64,000 nucleotides of DNA. Origin: Dryobates pubescens. Its lineage: Eukaryota > Chordata > Aves > Piciformes > Picidae. The stretch covers positions 16,889,402-16,953,401 of the forward strand of contig NC_071621.1 of assembly GCF_014839835.1 (NCBI RefSeq), given 5' to 3'. The notes beneath the pieces are model-generated. The model was not told the DNA's origin. It was given only the letters and a program-made list of their open reading frames with translations, and made no database searches. Positions 20,901 to 30,279 of this stretch are shown one piece after another. The translations under genes and the position numbers were made by a program. The first letter of the stretch is position 1; each line of letters begins with the position of its first letter.

Positions 20901-23493
20901 GCAGCTCCTCTCCCGCTCTCCGGCCTCAGCACCCCGGCAGCTCCTCTCCCGCTCTCCGGCCTCAGCACCCCGGCAGCTCCTCTCCTGCTCTCCATGACCA
21001 GCACCCCAGCAGCTCCTCTCCCGCTCTCCGGCCTCAGCACCCCGGCAGCTCCTCTCCCGCTCTCCGGCCTCAGCACCCCGGCAGCTCCTCTCCTGCTCTC
21101 CATGACCAGCACCCTGGCAGCTCCTCTCCTGCTCTCCATGACCAGCACCCCGGCAGCTCCTCTCCTGCTCTCCGGCCTCAGCACCCCGGCAGCTCCTCTC
21201 CCGCTCTCCATGACCAGCACCCCGGCAGCTCCTCTCCTGCTCTCCAGCCTCAGCACCCCGGCAGCTCCTCTCCTGCTCTCCGGCCTCAGCACCCCAGCAG
21301 CTCCTCTCCTGCTCTCCGGCCTCAGCACCCCGGCAGCTCCTCTCCTGCTCTCCGGCCTCAGCACCCCAGCAGCTCCTCTCCTGCTCTCCGGCCTCAGCAC
21401 CCCGGCAGCTCCTCTCCTGCTCCCCGGCCTCAGCACCCCAGCAGCTCCTCTCCTGCTCTCCGGCCTCAGCACCCCGGCAGCTCCTCTCCTGCTCTCCAGC
21501 CTCAGCACCCCGGCAGCTCCTCTCCCGCTCTCCATGACCAGCACCCCGGCAGCTCCTCTCCCGCTCTCCATGACCAGCACCCCGGCAGCTCCTCTCCTGC
21601 TCTCCATGACCAGCACCCCGGCAGCTCCTCTCCCGCTCTCCGGCCTCAGCACCACGGCAGCTCCTCTCCTGCTCTCCGGCCTCAGCACCCGGCAGCTCCT
21701 CTCCCGCTCTCCATGACCAGCACCCCGGCAGCTCCTCTCCCGCTCTCCATGACCAGCACCCCGGCAGCTCCTCTCCTGCTCTCCATGACCAGCACCCCGG
21801 CAGCTCCTCTCCTGCTCTCCAGCCTCAGCACCCCGGCAGCTCCTCTCCTGCTCTCCATGACCAGCACCCCGGCAGCTCCTCTCCTGCTCTCCGGCCTCAG
21901 CACCCCGGCAGCTCCTCTCCCGCTCTCCATGACCAGCACCCCGGCAGCTCCTCTCCTGCTCTCCATGACCAGCACCCCGGCAGCTCCTCTCCTGCTCTCC
22001 GGCCTCAGCACCCCGGCAGCTCCTCTCCTGCTCTCCAGCCTCAGCACCCCGGCAGCTCCTCTCCCGCTCTCCATGACCAGCACCCCGGCAGCTCCTCTCC
22101 TGCTCCCCGGGCTCAGCACCCCGGCAGCTCCTCTCCCGCTCTCCATGACCAGCACCCCGGCAGCTCCTCTCCTGCTCTCCAGCCTCAGCACCCCGGCAGC
22201 TCCTCTCCCGCTCTCCATGACCAGCACCCCGGCAGCTCCTCTCCTGCTCTCCGGCCTCAGCACCCCGGCAGCTCCTCTCCCGCTCTCCATGACCAGCACC
22301 CCGGCAGCTCCTCTCCTGCTCTCCAGCCTCAGCACCCCGGCAGCTCCTCTCCTGCTCTCCGGCCTCAGCACCCCAGCAGCTCCTCTCCTGCTCTCCGGCC
22401 TCAGCACCCCGGCAGCTCCTCTCCTGCTCTCCGGCCTCAGCACCCCAGCAGCTCCTCTCCTGCTCTCCAGCCTCAGCACCCCGGCAGCTCCTCTCCTGCT
22501 CCCCGGCCTCAGCACCCCAGCAGCTCCTCTCCTGCTCTCCGGCCTCAGCACCCCGGCAGCTCCTCTCCTGCTCTCCAGCCTCAGCACCCCGGCAGCTCCT
22601 CTCCCGCTCTCCATGACCAGCACCCCGGCAGCTCCTCTCCCGCTCTCCATGACCAGCACCCCGGCAGCTCCTCTCCCGCTCTCCGGCCTCAGCACCCCGG
22701 CAGCTCCTCTCCCGCTCTCCATGACCAGCACCCCGGCAGCTCCTCTCCCGCTCTCCATGACCAGCACCCCGGCAGCTCCTCTCCCGCTCTCCATGACCAG
22801 CACCCCGGCAGCTCCTCTCCTGCTCTCCATGACCAGCACCCCGGCAGCTCCTCTCCCGCTCTCCATGAGCAGCACCCCGGCAGCTCCTCTCCCGCTCTCC
22901 ATGACCAGCACCCCAGCAGCTCCTCCTCTCCTGCTCCCCGGGCTCAGCACCCCAGCAGCTCCTCTCCTGCTCTCCAGACCCGCTCTCCTCTATTCAGGAG
23001 CCCCAGCGCAGAGCCTGCACACTCTCCTTCCAGCTTCTCCGTCCCCTGCCCCGCTCCCTGTCCCTTCCTCGCCCCTCCCGGATGTGCCAGGGCAGGTCCC
23101 GGTTCCGCACGCACCTTGCTCCGGGGGCCGCTGCTCCCTTGCTGCCACGGGGGGGTCGTGTCGGTTGCGGCTGCGGGGCCGGTGTCTTCGGGGCCGTGCG
23201 GCGAAGCGGCTGCGGCAGAGCGGGCAGCGGAGGCCGGGGCCCTGCAGGCAGCGCTGGAAGCAGGCGAGGCACAGCGAGTGGCGGCAGGGCGGCGTCACCG
23301 CCTCGGCCACAGCCTGCCGGCACACCGCGCACTGGCTCACGGCCAGCGCCGCCTCAGCCTCTCCCTCCTCCGCTGCCGCCTCCTCCTCCTCCTCCTCCTC
23401 CGCCGCTGTTAAGGCTGCCGCCCCGGCCCTTTCCCGCCTCCGGCGCCTCCTGCCCCGCCGCGCCTGCAGCCCGCGGCCTGCCGCCGCCGCCAT
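8908..23493 (-). CDS. RNF169: RNF169, E3 ubiquitin ligase of the DNA double-strand-break response (six coding exons)
   Basis: Coding exons: 23493-23115, 17558-17482, 14310-14164, 13510-13398, 11061-10962 and 10113-8908. All have GT-AG borders and matching phases, giving 673 aa (human about 708). The protein binds RNF168-made ubiquitin marks on histone H2A at breaks and competes with 53BP1. A C3HC4 RING spans about residues 55-93 (CAVC...PCRHSLCLACFQRC...CPLC). Exon 2 starts DFIFRAPIKV, a family hallmark, and exons 2-3 hold the charged UMI-like helix (KRKMDEQQKKEE). Exon 6 holds SPRILKKWEQIFQERQIK. The C-terminus carries the MIU helix DRRLALQLQRLF and the LR motif YLLRSKS that distinguish RNF169. 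The start follows CAAG and is the only ATG fitting the RING exon. Introns are filled by CR1 copies and one large minisatellite. Confidence 0.96.
10270..10905 (-). mobile_element. CR1 LINE, antisense, in RNF169 intron 5 (sense to the gene)
   Basis: Starts with the CR1 tail region and carries ACTCCACCACTGCCCTGGGC and CAGGGAGCTGCAGAGAGCC. It is nearly identical to plus-strand copies at 15280-15500, 25680-25940, 31170-31480 and 42060-42370. It ends about 55 bases from exon 5 of RNF169 (10962-11061). Confidence 0.85.
11235..12240 (-). mobile_element. Two antisense CR1 LINE pieces in RNF169 intron 4
   Basis: The piece at 11340-11950 includes the end of CR1 ORF2: on the minus strand it reads GPQGSILAPVLFSISISD, the reverse-transcriptase motif after the catalytic block. 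A second, older piece begins at 11955 with CACAGAATCACTGAGATTGG and GATCATCAAGTCCAACC. Both frames are decayed. Confidence 0.85.
12340..13320 (-). mobile_element. CR1 LINE of about 1 kb with ORF2 C-terminal part
   Basis: One of the longest CR1 pieces here. It runs from the 3' end near 12340 to the ORF2 sequence read on the minus strand as NVFISGLDEGTEWSLSQ. It matches the plus-strand copy at 24900-25520 over most of its length. It ends about 80 bases from RNF169 exon 4. Confidence 0.85.
13530..14110 (-). mobile_element. CR1 LINE ORF2 remnants in RNF169 intron 3
   Basis: Two blocks, 13530-13870 and 13880-14110, in antisense. The second reads DVFIPELGEGWRLPQA on the minus strand, a decayed relative of the CR1 NDLDEG motif. 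The first block recurs at 14880-15210 and 43590-43850. Confidence 0.75.
14870..15995 (+). mobile_element. CR1 LINE cluster, sense strand, in RNF169 intron 2
   Basis: A CR1 copy with ORF2 remnant and 3' UTR (14870-15500) is followed by another 3' UTR block (15510-15995). Several 100-base stretches are the reverse complement of the copy at 10270-10905, in the same pre-mRNA. Bases 14320-14870 hold only short CR1-like scraps (for example 14460-14560) and no gene. Confidence 0.85.
16230..16600 (-). mobile_element. CR1 LINE ORF2 fragment, antisense
   Basis: Matches 12950-13290 closely (GCTGCAGGAGGTTGTCCCTG; GGTTGCTCT...CTCTCAGCCTG), so it is the same internal part of CR1. Flanked by non-repeat sequence at 16000-16230. 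Confidence 0.75.
16650..17450 (+). mobile_element. CR1 LINE, ORF2 C-terminus plus 3' UTR, next to RNF169 exon 2
   Basis: The plus strand translates to FNKAKGKVLQLGLGN and then RLGEEEVESSPAEKA, the standard CR1 ORF2 C-terminus. The 3' UTR ends in GACCTTTGGAGGTCCCTCCC near 17440. The copy stops about 30 bases from exon 2 of RNF169 (17482-17558). Confidence 0.88.
17780..18145 (+). mobile_element. CR1 LINE 3' end in RNF169 intron 1
   Basis: Carries GCTTGGAGAAGAGGAGGCTG and GAGGCTGCCCAGAGAGGTGG followed by TGGTGGAGTCTCCACCTCTG. More diverged than the other copies. Sequence from 18145 to 18590 shows no gene. Confidence 0.75.
18595..19140 (-). mobile_element. CR1 LINE 3' part, antisense, next to the 36-bp array
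   Basis: Begins with the antisense tail (GGTCATGGAGTCCAACCATG) and continues through CAGGGAGCTGCAGAGAGCCA. It stops where the 36-bp minisatellite starts. Confidence 0.82.
19150..22985. repeat. 36-bp minisatellite, about 106 copies, in RNF169 intron 1
   Basis: The unit has a constant half, AGCACCCCGGCAGCTCCTCT, and a variable half that reads CTCCATGACC, CTCCGGCCTC or CTCCAGCCTC; other variable positions are CCCGG/CCCAG and TCCCG/TCCTG. The array is interrupted only by point changes and one missing base near 21686. It starts next to a CR1 copy and ends about 130 bases from the end of RNF169 exon 1. Because 36 is a multiple of three and the unit lacks stops, very long open frames run through both strands; they are not genes. 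Confidence 0.97.
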
Positions 23494-23760
23494 CTTGTCA
23501 GGCGCCCGCGCGGCTCCGCCCTGCCTGCGCGGCCATCGCTCACCAGGGGCGAAGGGCAGCGCCGGCCACACCCCCTCGTTAATATTCATCGGGGCCTGAT
23601 AAATATTCATGAGGACGGGGCGGCAGGGGCGTGGTTTGGCGCTGGGCGGGTGCGGGAGAGGCGGCCCGCGGGAACTGCGCTCTAAAGCGGGGAGACTGAA
23701 AGGCAGCATCCTGCCAGCCACAGGCAGCCGCCCAGAGCCGAGCAGCAGCCCGCCCCGAGG
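23080..23760 (-). promoter_or_regulatory. RNF169: RNF169 CpG island promoter and exon 1
   Basis: CpG-dense sequence surrounds the RNF169 start. On the minus strand there are GC boxes (GGGGCGTGG, GGGCGG) upstream. Two ATGAATATT motifs about 24 bases apart lie at roughly 23580-23610. A YY1-like AAGATGGCGGC covers the start codon. No TATA box in the usual sense is seen. Confidence 0.7.
23498..23536 (-). other. Upstream open reading frame in the RNF169 leader
   Basis: A 12-codon frame (MAAQAGRSRAGA) starts at 23536 with G at -3 and +4. It ends at a TGA just four bases before the RNF169 ATG. Whether it is in the transcript depends on the start site, which is unknown. Confidence 0.45.
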
Positions 23761-23789
23761 CACCGGCACCGCACGGGATCGGGGAAGCA

Positions 23790-24665
23790 TCCACCTGCAA
23801 AGGCCCACCAAGATCTGGGAAGCACCCACCTGGAAAGACCGACCAAGATCTGGGAAGGATCCACCTGGAAAGACCGACCAAGATCTGGGAAGGATCCACC
23901 TGCAAGCACCACATGGGATCTGGGAAGCATCCACCTGGAAAGACCGACCAAGATCTGAGAAGGATCCACCTGCAAGCACCACATGGGATCTGGGAAGCAT
24001 CCACCTGGAAAGACCGACCAAGATCTGGGAAGGATCCACCTGCAAGCACCACATGGGATCTGGGAAGGATCCACCTGGAAAGACCAACCAAGATCTGGGA
24101 AGGATCCACCTGGAAAGACCAACCAAGATCTGGGAAGGATCCACCTGCAAGCACCACATGGGATCTGGGAAGCATCCACCTGGAAAGACCAACCAAGATC
24201 TAGGAAGGATCCACCTGGAAAGACCGACCAAGATCTGGGAAGGATCCACCTGGAAAGACCGACCAAGATCTGGGAAGCATCCACCTGGAAAGACCGACCA
24301 AGATCTGGGAAGGATCCACCTGGAAAGACCAATCAAGATCTGAGAAGGTTCCATCTAGAAGGACCAGCCAAGATCTGAGAAGGTCCCACCTGGAACCTAG
24401 AAGGATCAACCAAGATCTCAGAAGGAGCCACCTGGAAGGACCAACAAAGAGCTGAGAAGGACCTCCCTAGAAGAGCCAACCAAGATCTCAGAAGGACCCA
24501 CCTAGGATCTAGAGGAATCCACCAAGACCTGAGAAGGACTCTCCTGGAACCTAGAAGGATCCACCAAGATCTCAGAATAGTGCACCTAAAAGGACCAACC
24601 AAGATCTGAGAAGGAGCCTCCCAGAACCTAGAGGGACCAACCAAGAACTAAGAAGGATCCATCTA
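23790..24665. repeat. 35-bp minisatellite upstream of RNF169
   Basis: About 16 regular 35-bp units to 24345 contain GACCAAGATCTGGGAAGGAT and CCACCTGGAAAGACC. A variant unit has GCACCACATGGGATCTGGGA. From 24345 to 24665 the units decay into GAACCTAGAAGGA-type copies. A related decayed array lies in RPS11 intron 3 (45760-46150). Confidence 0.93.
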
Positions 24666-24689
24666 GGAAGCCCCCGAGTTGTGGTGGGG

Positions 24690-25520
24690 AATGGAGACAG
24701 CTCCAGCTGGTGGCTGGGCACCAGTGGTGTCCCCAGGGCTCAGGGTGGGATCACTGCTCTTGGATGTCTTCATCCCTGAGCTGGGGGAGGACTGGAGGCT
24801 CCCCCAGGCAGATGGCACCAAGCTGGGTGGGAGCTGAGCTGCTGGAGGGGCAGGAGGGAGCTACAGAGAGCTCTGGGCCTGTGGCCATCTCCAAACACCC
24901 AAAGAGCTTCATAATCTATTCTCCAAGGGCCAGCAAGGTGCCCTGGGGGCCAAGAGGGCCAAGAGCATCCTGGGGGGCATCAAGGAAAGTGTGGCCAGCA
25001 GGGGCAGGGAGGTTCTGCTGCCCCTCTGCTCTGCCCTGCTGAGACCACCCCTGCAATCCTGTGTCCAGTTTGGGGCTCCCCAGTTGAAGAGAGGCAGGGA
25101 GCAGCTGGGGAGAGTCCAGGGGAGGCTGTGAGGATGCTGAAGGGACTGCAAGAGCTCTGCTGAGGAGAGAGACTGAGAGCCCCGGGGCTGTTGATGTGGA
25201 GAGAAGGCTGAGAGGGGACCTGATCAATGCCTATCAATATCTGAGGGGTGGGGGTCAGGCTGAAGGTGCCAGGCTCTGCTTGGGGGTGCCCAGGGACTGG
25301 GACCAAGGGGTACAAGCTGGAACCCAGGAGGTTGCAGCTGAAGATGGGGAGAGAGCTGTTTGGTGTGAGGGTGCTGGAGGCCTGGAGCAGGCTGCCCAGA
25401 GAGGTTGTGGAGTCTCCTTGTGTGGAGAGCTTCCAACCCCCCCTGGATGTGTTCCTGTGTGACCTGCCCTGGCTGACCCTGCTCTGGCAGGGGGGTTGGA
25501 TGACCTCTGGAGCTCCCTTC
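24690..25520 (+). mobile_element. CR1 LINE with ORF2 C-terminus and 3' UTR
   Basis: Starts with an ORF2 remnant that matches the antisense block at 13880-14110. It continues through AAGTGTGGCCAGCAGGGGCA and GATCAATGCCTATCAATATC to a 3' UTR ending near 25520 (GGTTGGATGACCTCTGGAGC). It is a plus-strand partner of the copy at 12340-13320. Confidence 0.88.
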
Positions 25521-25559
25521 CATCCTCACCATCTGAGCCCTCTTCATGAGGTTGAGAGG

Positions 25560-26155
25560 GATATCTGCAAGCCTGGGGGCAGGGTTGGGCCCTCCCTGCC
25601 AGGAGGAGCTTGAGGGCTGGGGCAGGGCCAGAGCAGGGCAAGGAAGCTGGGGAGGGGTCTGGGGAAGGAGGAGAAGGCTGTGGAGAAGTTGTGAGGAGCA
25701 GCTGAGGGAGCTGGGGGGGTTGAGGCTGCAGCAGAGGAGGCTGAGGGGAGACCTTGTGGCTCTCTGCAGCTCCCTGAGAGCAGCTTGCAGCCAGCTGGGG
25801 CTCAAGGGCTGCTCCTGAGGGCTGGGCCAAGAGGAGATGGCCTCAGGTTGTGGCAGGGGAGGTTGAGCTTGGCCCTGAGGAGCACTTGGTGCCCCTTGAG
25901 GGGTGCCCAGGCCTGTGGCAGGCTGCCCAGGGCAGGGGTGGATTCCCCATCCCAGTGTGTCTGTCCTCATCTCTCTTCCAGGCTCCTTCCAGCCCTGCCA
26001 GGCCAGCAGCAGCTCTCCCTGCAGCCTTCTCCAGGCTGCTCACCCCCAACTCTCCCAGCCTGGCCTCCCAGCAGAGCCCTTCCAGCCCTCCCAGCATGGC
26101 TGTGGCCCTGCTCCAGCAGCTCCCTGGCTGTGCTGAGGCCTCCAGAGCTGCCCCA
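25560..26155. mobile_element. CR1 LINE pair: sense 3' UTR then antisense fragment
   Basis: 25560-25960 is a sense copy almost identical to 15190-15500. 25975-26155 is antisense and matches 11390-11560 (CAGCCTTCTCCAGGCTG; CTCCCAGCATGGCTGTGGCC). Together they form a short inverted pair. Confidence 0.82.
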
Positions 26156-26515
26156 GCACTCAGGGCTCTGTGTGTGTGTCTCATCAGAGCAGAGGAGCAG
26201 AATCCCCTCCCTGCCCCTGCTGTTGGGGGTGCAGCCTGGAGGTGGTTGCCCTCCTTCAGGACCAGCCCTTTGCAATGAGCTCCATGCTCCTGCCAGCAGC
26301 CCTGTGTGGGGTGAGGATGACTCAGAGGAGGCAGAGCCTCCACCCTGGTTGCTATGGAGACCTCTGATGCTTCCCATCTCTTTCCTGGGGCTCTAAATCT
26401 TGGCTTTCACCGCTGTCAGGTCCCTCAGAGATGAAGGTTCTCCTCTCCCCTAGACACTGGGTAGGCAGCAGGAGGGTGGTGGAAGGTGTAGGCTTTGGGG
26501 CCCTCCATGAAAGCT
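26155..26515. promoter_or_regulatory. Non-repeat island with AP-1 and X-box-like sites
   Basis: One of the few non-repetitive stretches between RNF169 and the olfactory receptor. TGACTCA (AP-1/NF-E2 type) is at 26318-26324. GTTGCTATGGAGAC, close to the RFX X-box, is at 26348-26361. No exon is recognised. A regulatory role is only a possibility. Confidence 0.25.
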
Positions 26516-26519
26516 CTGT

Positions 26520-26879
26520 GGTTGGGGAGAGGGGGGGAGGGGGGGGAGGGGGGGGGGAGAAGGGGGGGGAGAGGAGAGGGAGAGGGGGGGAGGGGAGGAG
26601 GGGGGGGAGGGGGTGAGAGAAGGGGGAGGGGGGGAGAGGGGAGGGAGGGGGGAAGGGAAGGGAAGGGAAGGGACGGGAAGGGAAGGGAAGGGAAGGGAAG
26701 GGAAGGGAAGGGACGGGAAGGGAAGGGAAGGGAAGGGAAGGGAAGGGAAGGGAAGGGAAGGGAAGGGAAGGGAAGGGAAGGGAAGGGAAGGGAAGGGAAG
26801 GGAAGGGAAGGGAAGGGAAGGGAAGGGAAGGGAAGGGAAGGGAAGGGAAGGGAAGGGAAGGGAAGGGAAGGGAAGGGAC
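26520..26879. repeat. G-rich tract leading into a (GGGAA)n microsatellite
   Basis: G-rich sequence with short A interruptions at 26520-26650 is followed by about 45 copies of GGGAA with two GGGAC interruptions. All-purine on the plus strand for about 350 bases. Confidence 0.97.
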
Positions 26880-26889
26880 TTAGGGGTAC

Positions 26890-27475
26890 TGGGTACTGAG
26901 CAGCTCCCCAGGAGCCAGCAGTGCCCTCAGGCAGCCCAGCAGGCAGCTGTGTGCTGGGCTGCAGCCAGAGGAGTGTGGGCAGCAGGGCAAGAGAGGGGAT
27001 TCTGACCCTTGGCTCTGCTCAGACCCCACCTCCAATCCTGACTCCAGTTCTGCTGTCCCCAGCACAAGGAGGACACAGAGCTGCTGGAGGGAGCCCAGAG
27101 GAGGCCACAAAGATGATCCAAGGGCTGCAGCAGCTCTGCTCTGAGGCCAGGCTGAGGGAGCTGGGGGTGTTCAGCCTGGAGAAGAGAAGGCTCCAGGGGG
27201 ACCTCAGAGCTGCCTTGCAAGAGCTGAAGGGATCCTGCAGGAAGGCTGCAGAGAGACTTTTGCTAAGGGTGTCTAGAGCCAGGCCCAGGGGGAATGGTTT
27301 GAAGCTGAGGCACAGCAGGGTCAGACTGGAGCTGAGGAAGAAGTTCTTCAGCAGGAGGGTGGTGAGAGTCTGGCACAGGCTGCCCAGGGAGGCTGTGGCT
27401 GCCTCCTGCCTGGGGGTGTTGAAGGCCAGGCTGGATGAGGCCTTGAGCAGCTGAGTCTAGCTGAGAGGTGTCCCT
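26890..27475 (+). mobile_element. CR1 LINE, ORF2 C-terminus and 3' UTR
   Basis: Includes GCAGCTCTGCTCTGAGGCC, GTTCAGCCTGGAGAAGAGAA and AGGAAGAAGTTCTTCAGCAG, then GGCTGCCCAGGGAGGCTGTG. More diverged than neighbouring copies, so probably older. 27475-27795 shows no gene; a short A-rich stretch lies at 27668-27690. Confidence 0.82.
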
Positions 27476-27794
27476 GGGCATGGTGTGGAGCTTGGAGGAG
27501 ATGAGCTCTGAGGTCCAGCCTGAAGCCAGTCCATGGTCCTGTGAGATCCATGGTCAAGAAGCAGCCTCCCAGGCCTCTTGCAGAGCTTGCTTGGGGTTAT
27601 TATTGCTTTGCTCTCTCACTGCCCACACTTCTGCCTGTGGTTTGTCTCCAGATTTAGCTCTCACATGACCAAAAAAAAATAAATGAGAGAGATCTCAGTT
27701 GTGAAGCTCCACAAAAAGTGCTGCTTGATTTGGGGGAAAAAAGCTGATTTCCAGGAAAGAGAAGGAAAAATAACCAACCAACTTGCAATGACTT

Positions 27795-28645
27795 TGTAAA
27801 GGTGGAGAGGAGGACAAGGGAGGTTCTCCTCCACCTCTACTCTGCCCCAGCCAGGCCACAGCTGCAGGGCTGGGTCCAGGGCTGGGCTCCCCAGCTGCAG
27901 AGAGACTGAGAAGTGCTGGAGAGAGTGCAGGGGAGGCTGGGGAGAGGCTGAGGGGCCTGCAGCAGCTCTGTGAGGAGCAAAGGCTGAGAGCCCTGGGGCT
28001 GAGAGCCTGCAGAAGAGCAGCCCCAGAGGGGAGCTGAGCAATGCTCAGCAAGAGCTGAAGGGGCTGTGGGGGGCAAGAGGCTGGGGCTGGCATCTGCTGA
28101 GTGCTGCCCAGGGACAGGCCAAGGGGCACAAAGTGGAGAGGGTGAAGCTTCCAGCCTGTGAGACTGAGGTTGAGAGCAGGACCCTCATCAGGTTCAATAA
28201 GGCCAAGGGCAAGGTCCTGCAGCTAGGTCTGAGCAACCCTCAGCATCAATCCAGGCTGGGGGAGGAGGAGCTTGAGAGCAGCTCTGCAGAGAAGGCCTCG
28301 GTGGTGCTGGTGGGGGAGAAGCTGAACAGGAGCCAGCAATGGGCACTGGCAGCACAGAAGGCCAAGGGCAGCCTGGGCTGCATCCAAAGCAGCTTGGCCA
28401 GAGCTGGAGAGAGAGGATCCTGCCCCTCTGCTCTGCTCTGGGGAGACCTCACCTGCAGGGCTGTGGCCAGCTCTGGGGCCTCCAACACCAGAGAGACAGA
28501 GACCTGATGGAGAGGGTCCAGAGGAGGCCACCAAGGTGATCAGAGGCTGCAGAACCTCTGCTGTGGGGACAGGCTGGGGGAGCTGGGGCTGTTCAGCCTG
28601 GGGAAGAGAAGGCTCCAGGGAGACCTCAGGGCTGCATCTCAGTAT
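27795..28645 (+). mobile_element. Two joined sense CR1 LINE pieces
   Basis: 27795-28130 is a 3' UTR-type piece like 15490-15760. It passes straight into 28140-28645, an ORF2 piece reading FNKAKGKVLQLGLSN and LNRSQQWALAAQKAKG. The second matches 16680-17130 very closely. Confidence 0.88.
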
Positions 28646-28689
28646 CTTTGTTCCTGTCCCTTGTCCCATCCCTGCTGGTCCTGCTTGGC

Positions 28690-29560
28690 CTATCCCAGCT
28701 CCTGCCTTGTCCCTATCCCTGTCCCAAGCCATGCCCCAGCTCATCCCAGCCCTGTTCCAAGCCATGCCCCAGCTCATCCCAGCCCTGTCCCAAGCCATGC
28801 CCCAGCTCATCTCAGCCCTGTCCCAAGCTATGCCCCAGCTCATCCCAGCCCTGTTCCAAGCCATGCCCCAGCTCATTCCAGCCCTGTCCTAAGCCATGCC
28901 CCAGCTCATCCCAGCCCTGTCCTAAGCCATGCCCCAGCTCATCCCAGCCCTGTCCCAAGCCATGCCCCAGCTCATCCCAGCCCTGTTCCAAGCCATGCCC
29001 CAGCTCATCCCAGCCCTGTTCCAAGCCATGCCCCAGCTCATCCCAGCCCTGTCCCAAGCCATGCCCCAGCTCATCTCAGCCCTGTCCCAAGCCATGCCCC
29101 AGCTCATCTCAGCCCTGTCCCAAGCCATGCCCCAGCTCATCCCAGCCCTGTTCCAAGCCATGTCCCAGCTCATCCCAGCCCTGTCCTAAGACATGCCCCA
29201 GTTCATCCCAGCCCCAGCCCTGTCCTAAGCCATGCCCCAGCTCATCCCAGCCCTGTCCCTATCTCCAGCTCATCCCTGTCCTGCCCAGTCCCATCCTGTC
29301 CCTGTCCCCATCCCTATCCCAAGCCAGATGGGTCCCAGCCCTGTCCCTGTCCCCACCCCCATCCCTATCCCAAGCCATGACCCAGCCTCTCCCTGTCCCC
29401 ATCCCTGTCCCAGGCCAGATGAGTCCCAGCCCTGTCCCTGTCCCAAGCCTCTCCCTATCCCAAGCCATGTCCCAGCCTGTCCCCATCCCTGTGCTGCCCC
29501 TGTCCCCTGTTTCCATCCCAGGCCCTGCTGGTCCCACTCTGCCTGTCCCCGTCTGCCCCA
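28690..29560. repeat. 33-bp minisatellite with a decayed right flank
   Basis: About 16 copies to roughly 29260 of a 33-bp unit containing CAAGCCATGCCCCAGCTCAT and CCCAGCCCTGTCC. From 29260 to 29560 looser CCCTGTCCCCATCCC units follow. Confidence 0.93.
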
Positions 29561-29564
29561 GTCA

Positions 29565-30110
29565 TGCTGTGCCACGCTGGTGCCATCTGGTGTCCAACCA
29601 GTGCCACCCTGGTACCATCTGGTGTCACTCCAGTGCCACAATGGTGCTGACATCATACCAGTGCCACACTGGTGCCCTCTGCTGTCCAACCAGTGCCACC
29701 CTGGTGCTGTCTGACATCACATCAGTGCCACACTGGTGCCATCTGGTGTCCAACCAGTGCCACCCTGGTGCCATCTGACAACACACCAGTGCCACCCTGG
29801 TGCTGTCTGACATCACACCAGTGCCACACTGGTGCCATCTGGTGTCCAACCAGTGCCACACTAGTGCCATCTGACATCATACCAGTGCCACACTGGTGCC
29901 CTCTGCTGTCCAACCAGTGCCACCCTGGTGCCATCTGGTGCCACCACAGTGCCACCCTGGTGCCACCTGGAGTCACACCAGTACCACCCTGGTGCCATCT
30001 GACCTCACACCCGTGCCCCTCTGGTGCCATCTGATGTCCCTCTAGTGCCATCTGACCTCACACCAGTGCCAATCCTGTGTCATTCTGGTGCCATGTGGTG
30101 TCCCCACAGG
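29565..30110. repeat. GTGCCACCCTGGTGCCATCTG-type minisatellite
   Basis: Alternating ~31-bp units carry ACCAGTGCCACCCTGGTGCC followed by either ATCTGGTGTCCA or ATCTGACATCACA. An antisense CR1 scrap at 30105-30275 bounds it on the right. Confidence 0.9.
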
Positions 30111-30275
30111 CCCTGCTCAACACTCTGTCCCCAGCTTTCTCCCCAGCCCCTTCCAGCCCTGCCAGGCCAGCAGCAGCTCTCCCTGCAGCCTTCTCCTCTC
30201 CAGGCTGAGCTCCCCCAGCTCTGCCAGCCTGGGGACCCAGCAGAGCCCTTCCAGCCCTCCCAGCATGGCTGTGGC
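30105..30275 (-). mobile_element. CR1 LINE fragment, antisense
   Basis: Matches the reverse complement of 1720-1880 (CTCCCAGCATGGCTGTGGCC; CAGCAGCAGCTCTCCCTGCA). The piece is too short to place in a subfamily. Confidence 0.75.
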
Positions 30276-30279
30276 CTTC

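Noticed and set aside
19150-22985. Possible CRISPR-like or direct-repeat/spacer array
   Set aside because: The repeats are head-to-tail without unique spacers, in a vertebrate intron.
19103-23599. A plus-strand open frame of about 1500 codons, and a matching minus-strand frame of about 840 codons
   Set aside because: They translate the 36-bp array (12-residue repeats such as SPALHDQHPGSS). The unit has no stop in several frames and its length is a multiple of three. The array lies in an RNF169 intron, and the right end runs antisense through RNF169 exon 1.
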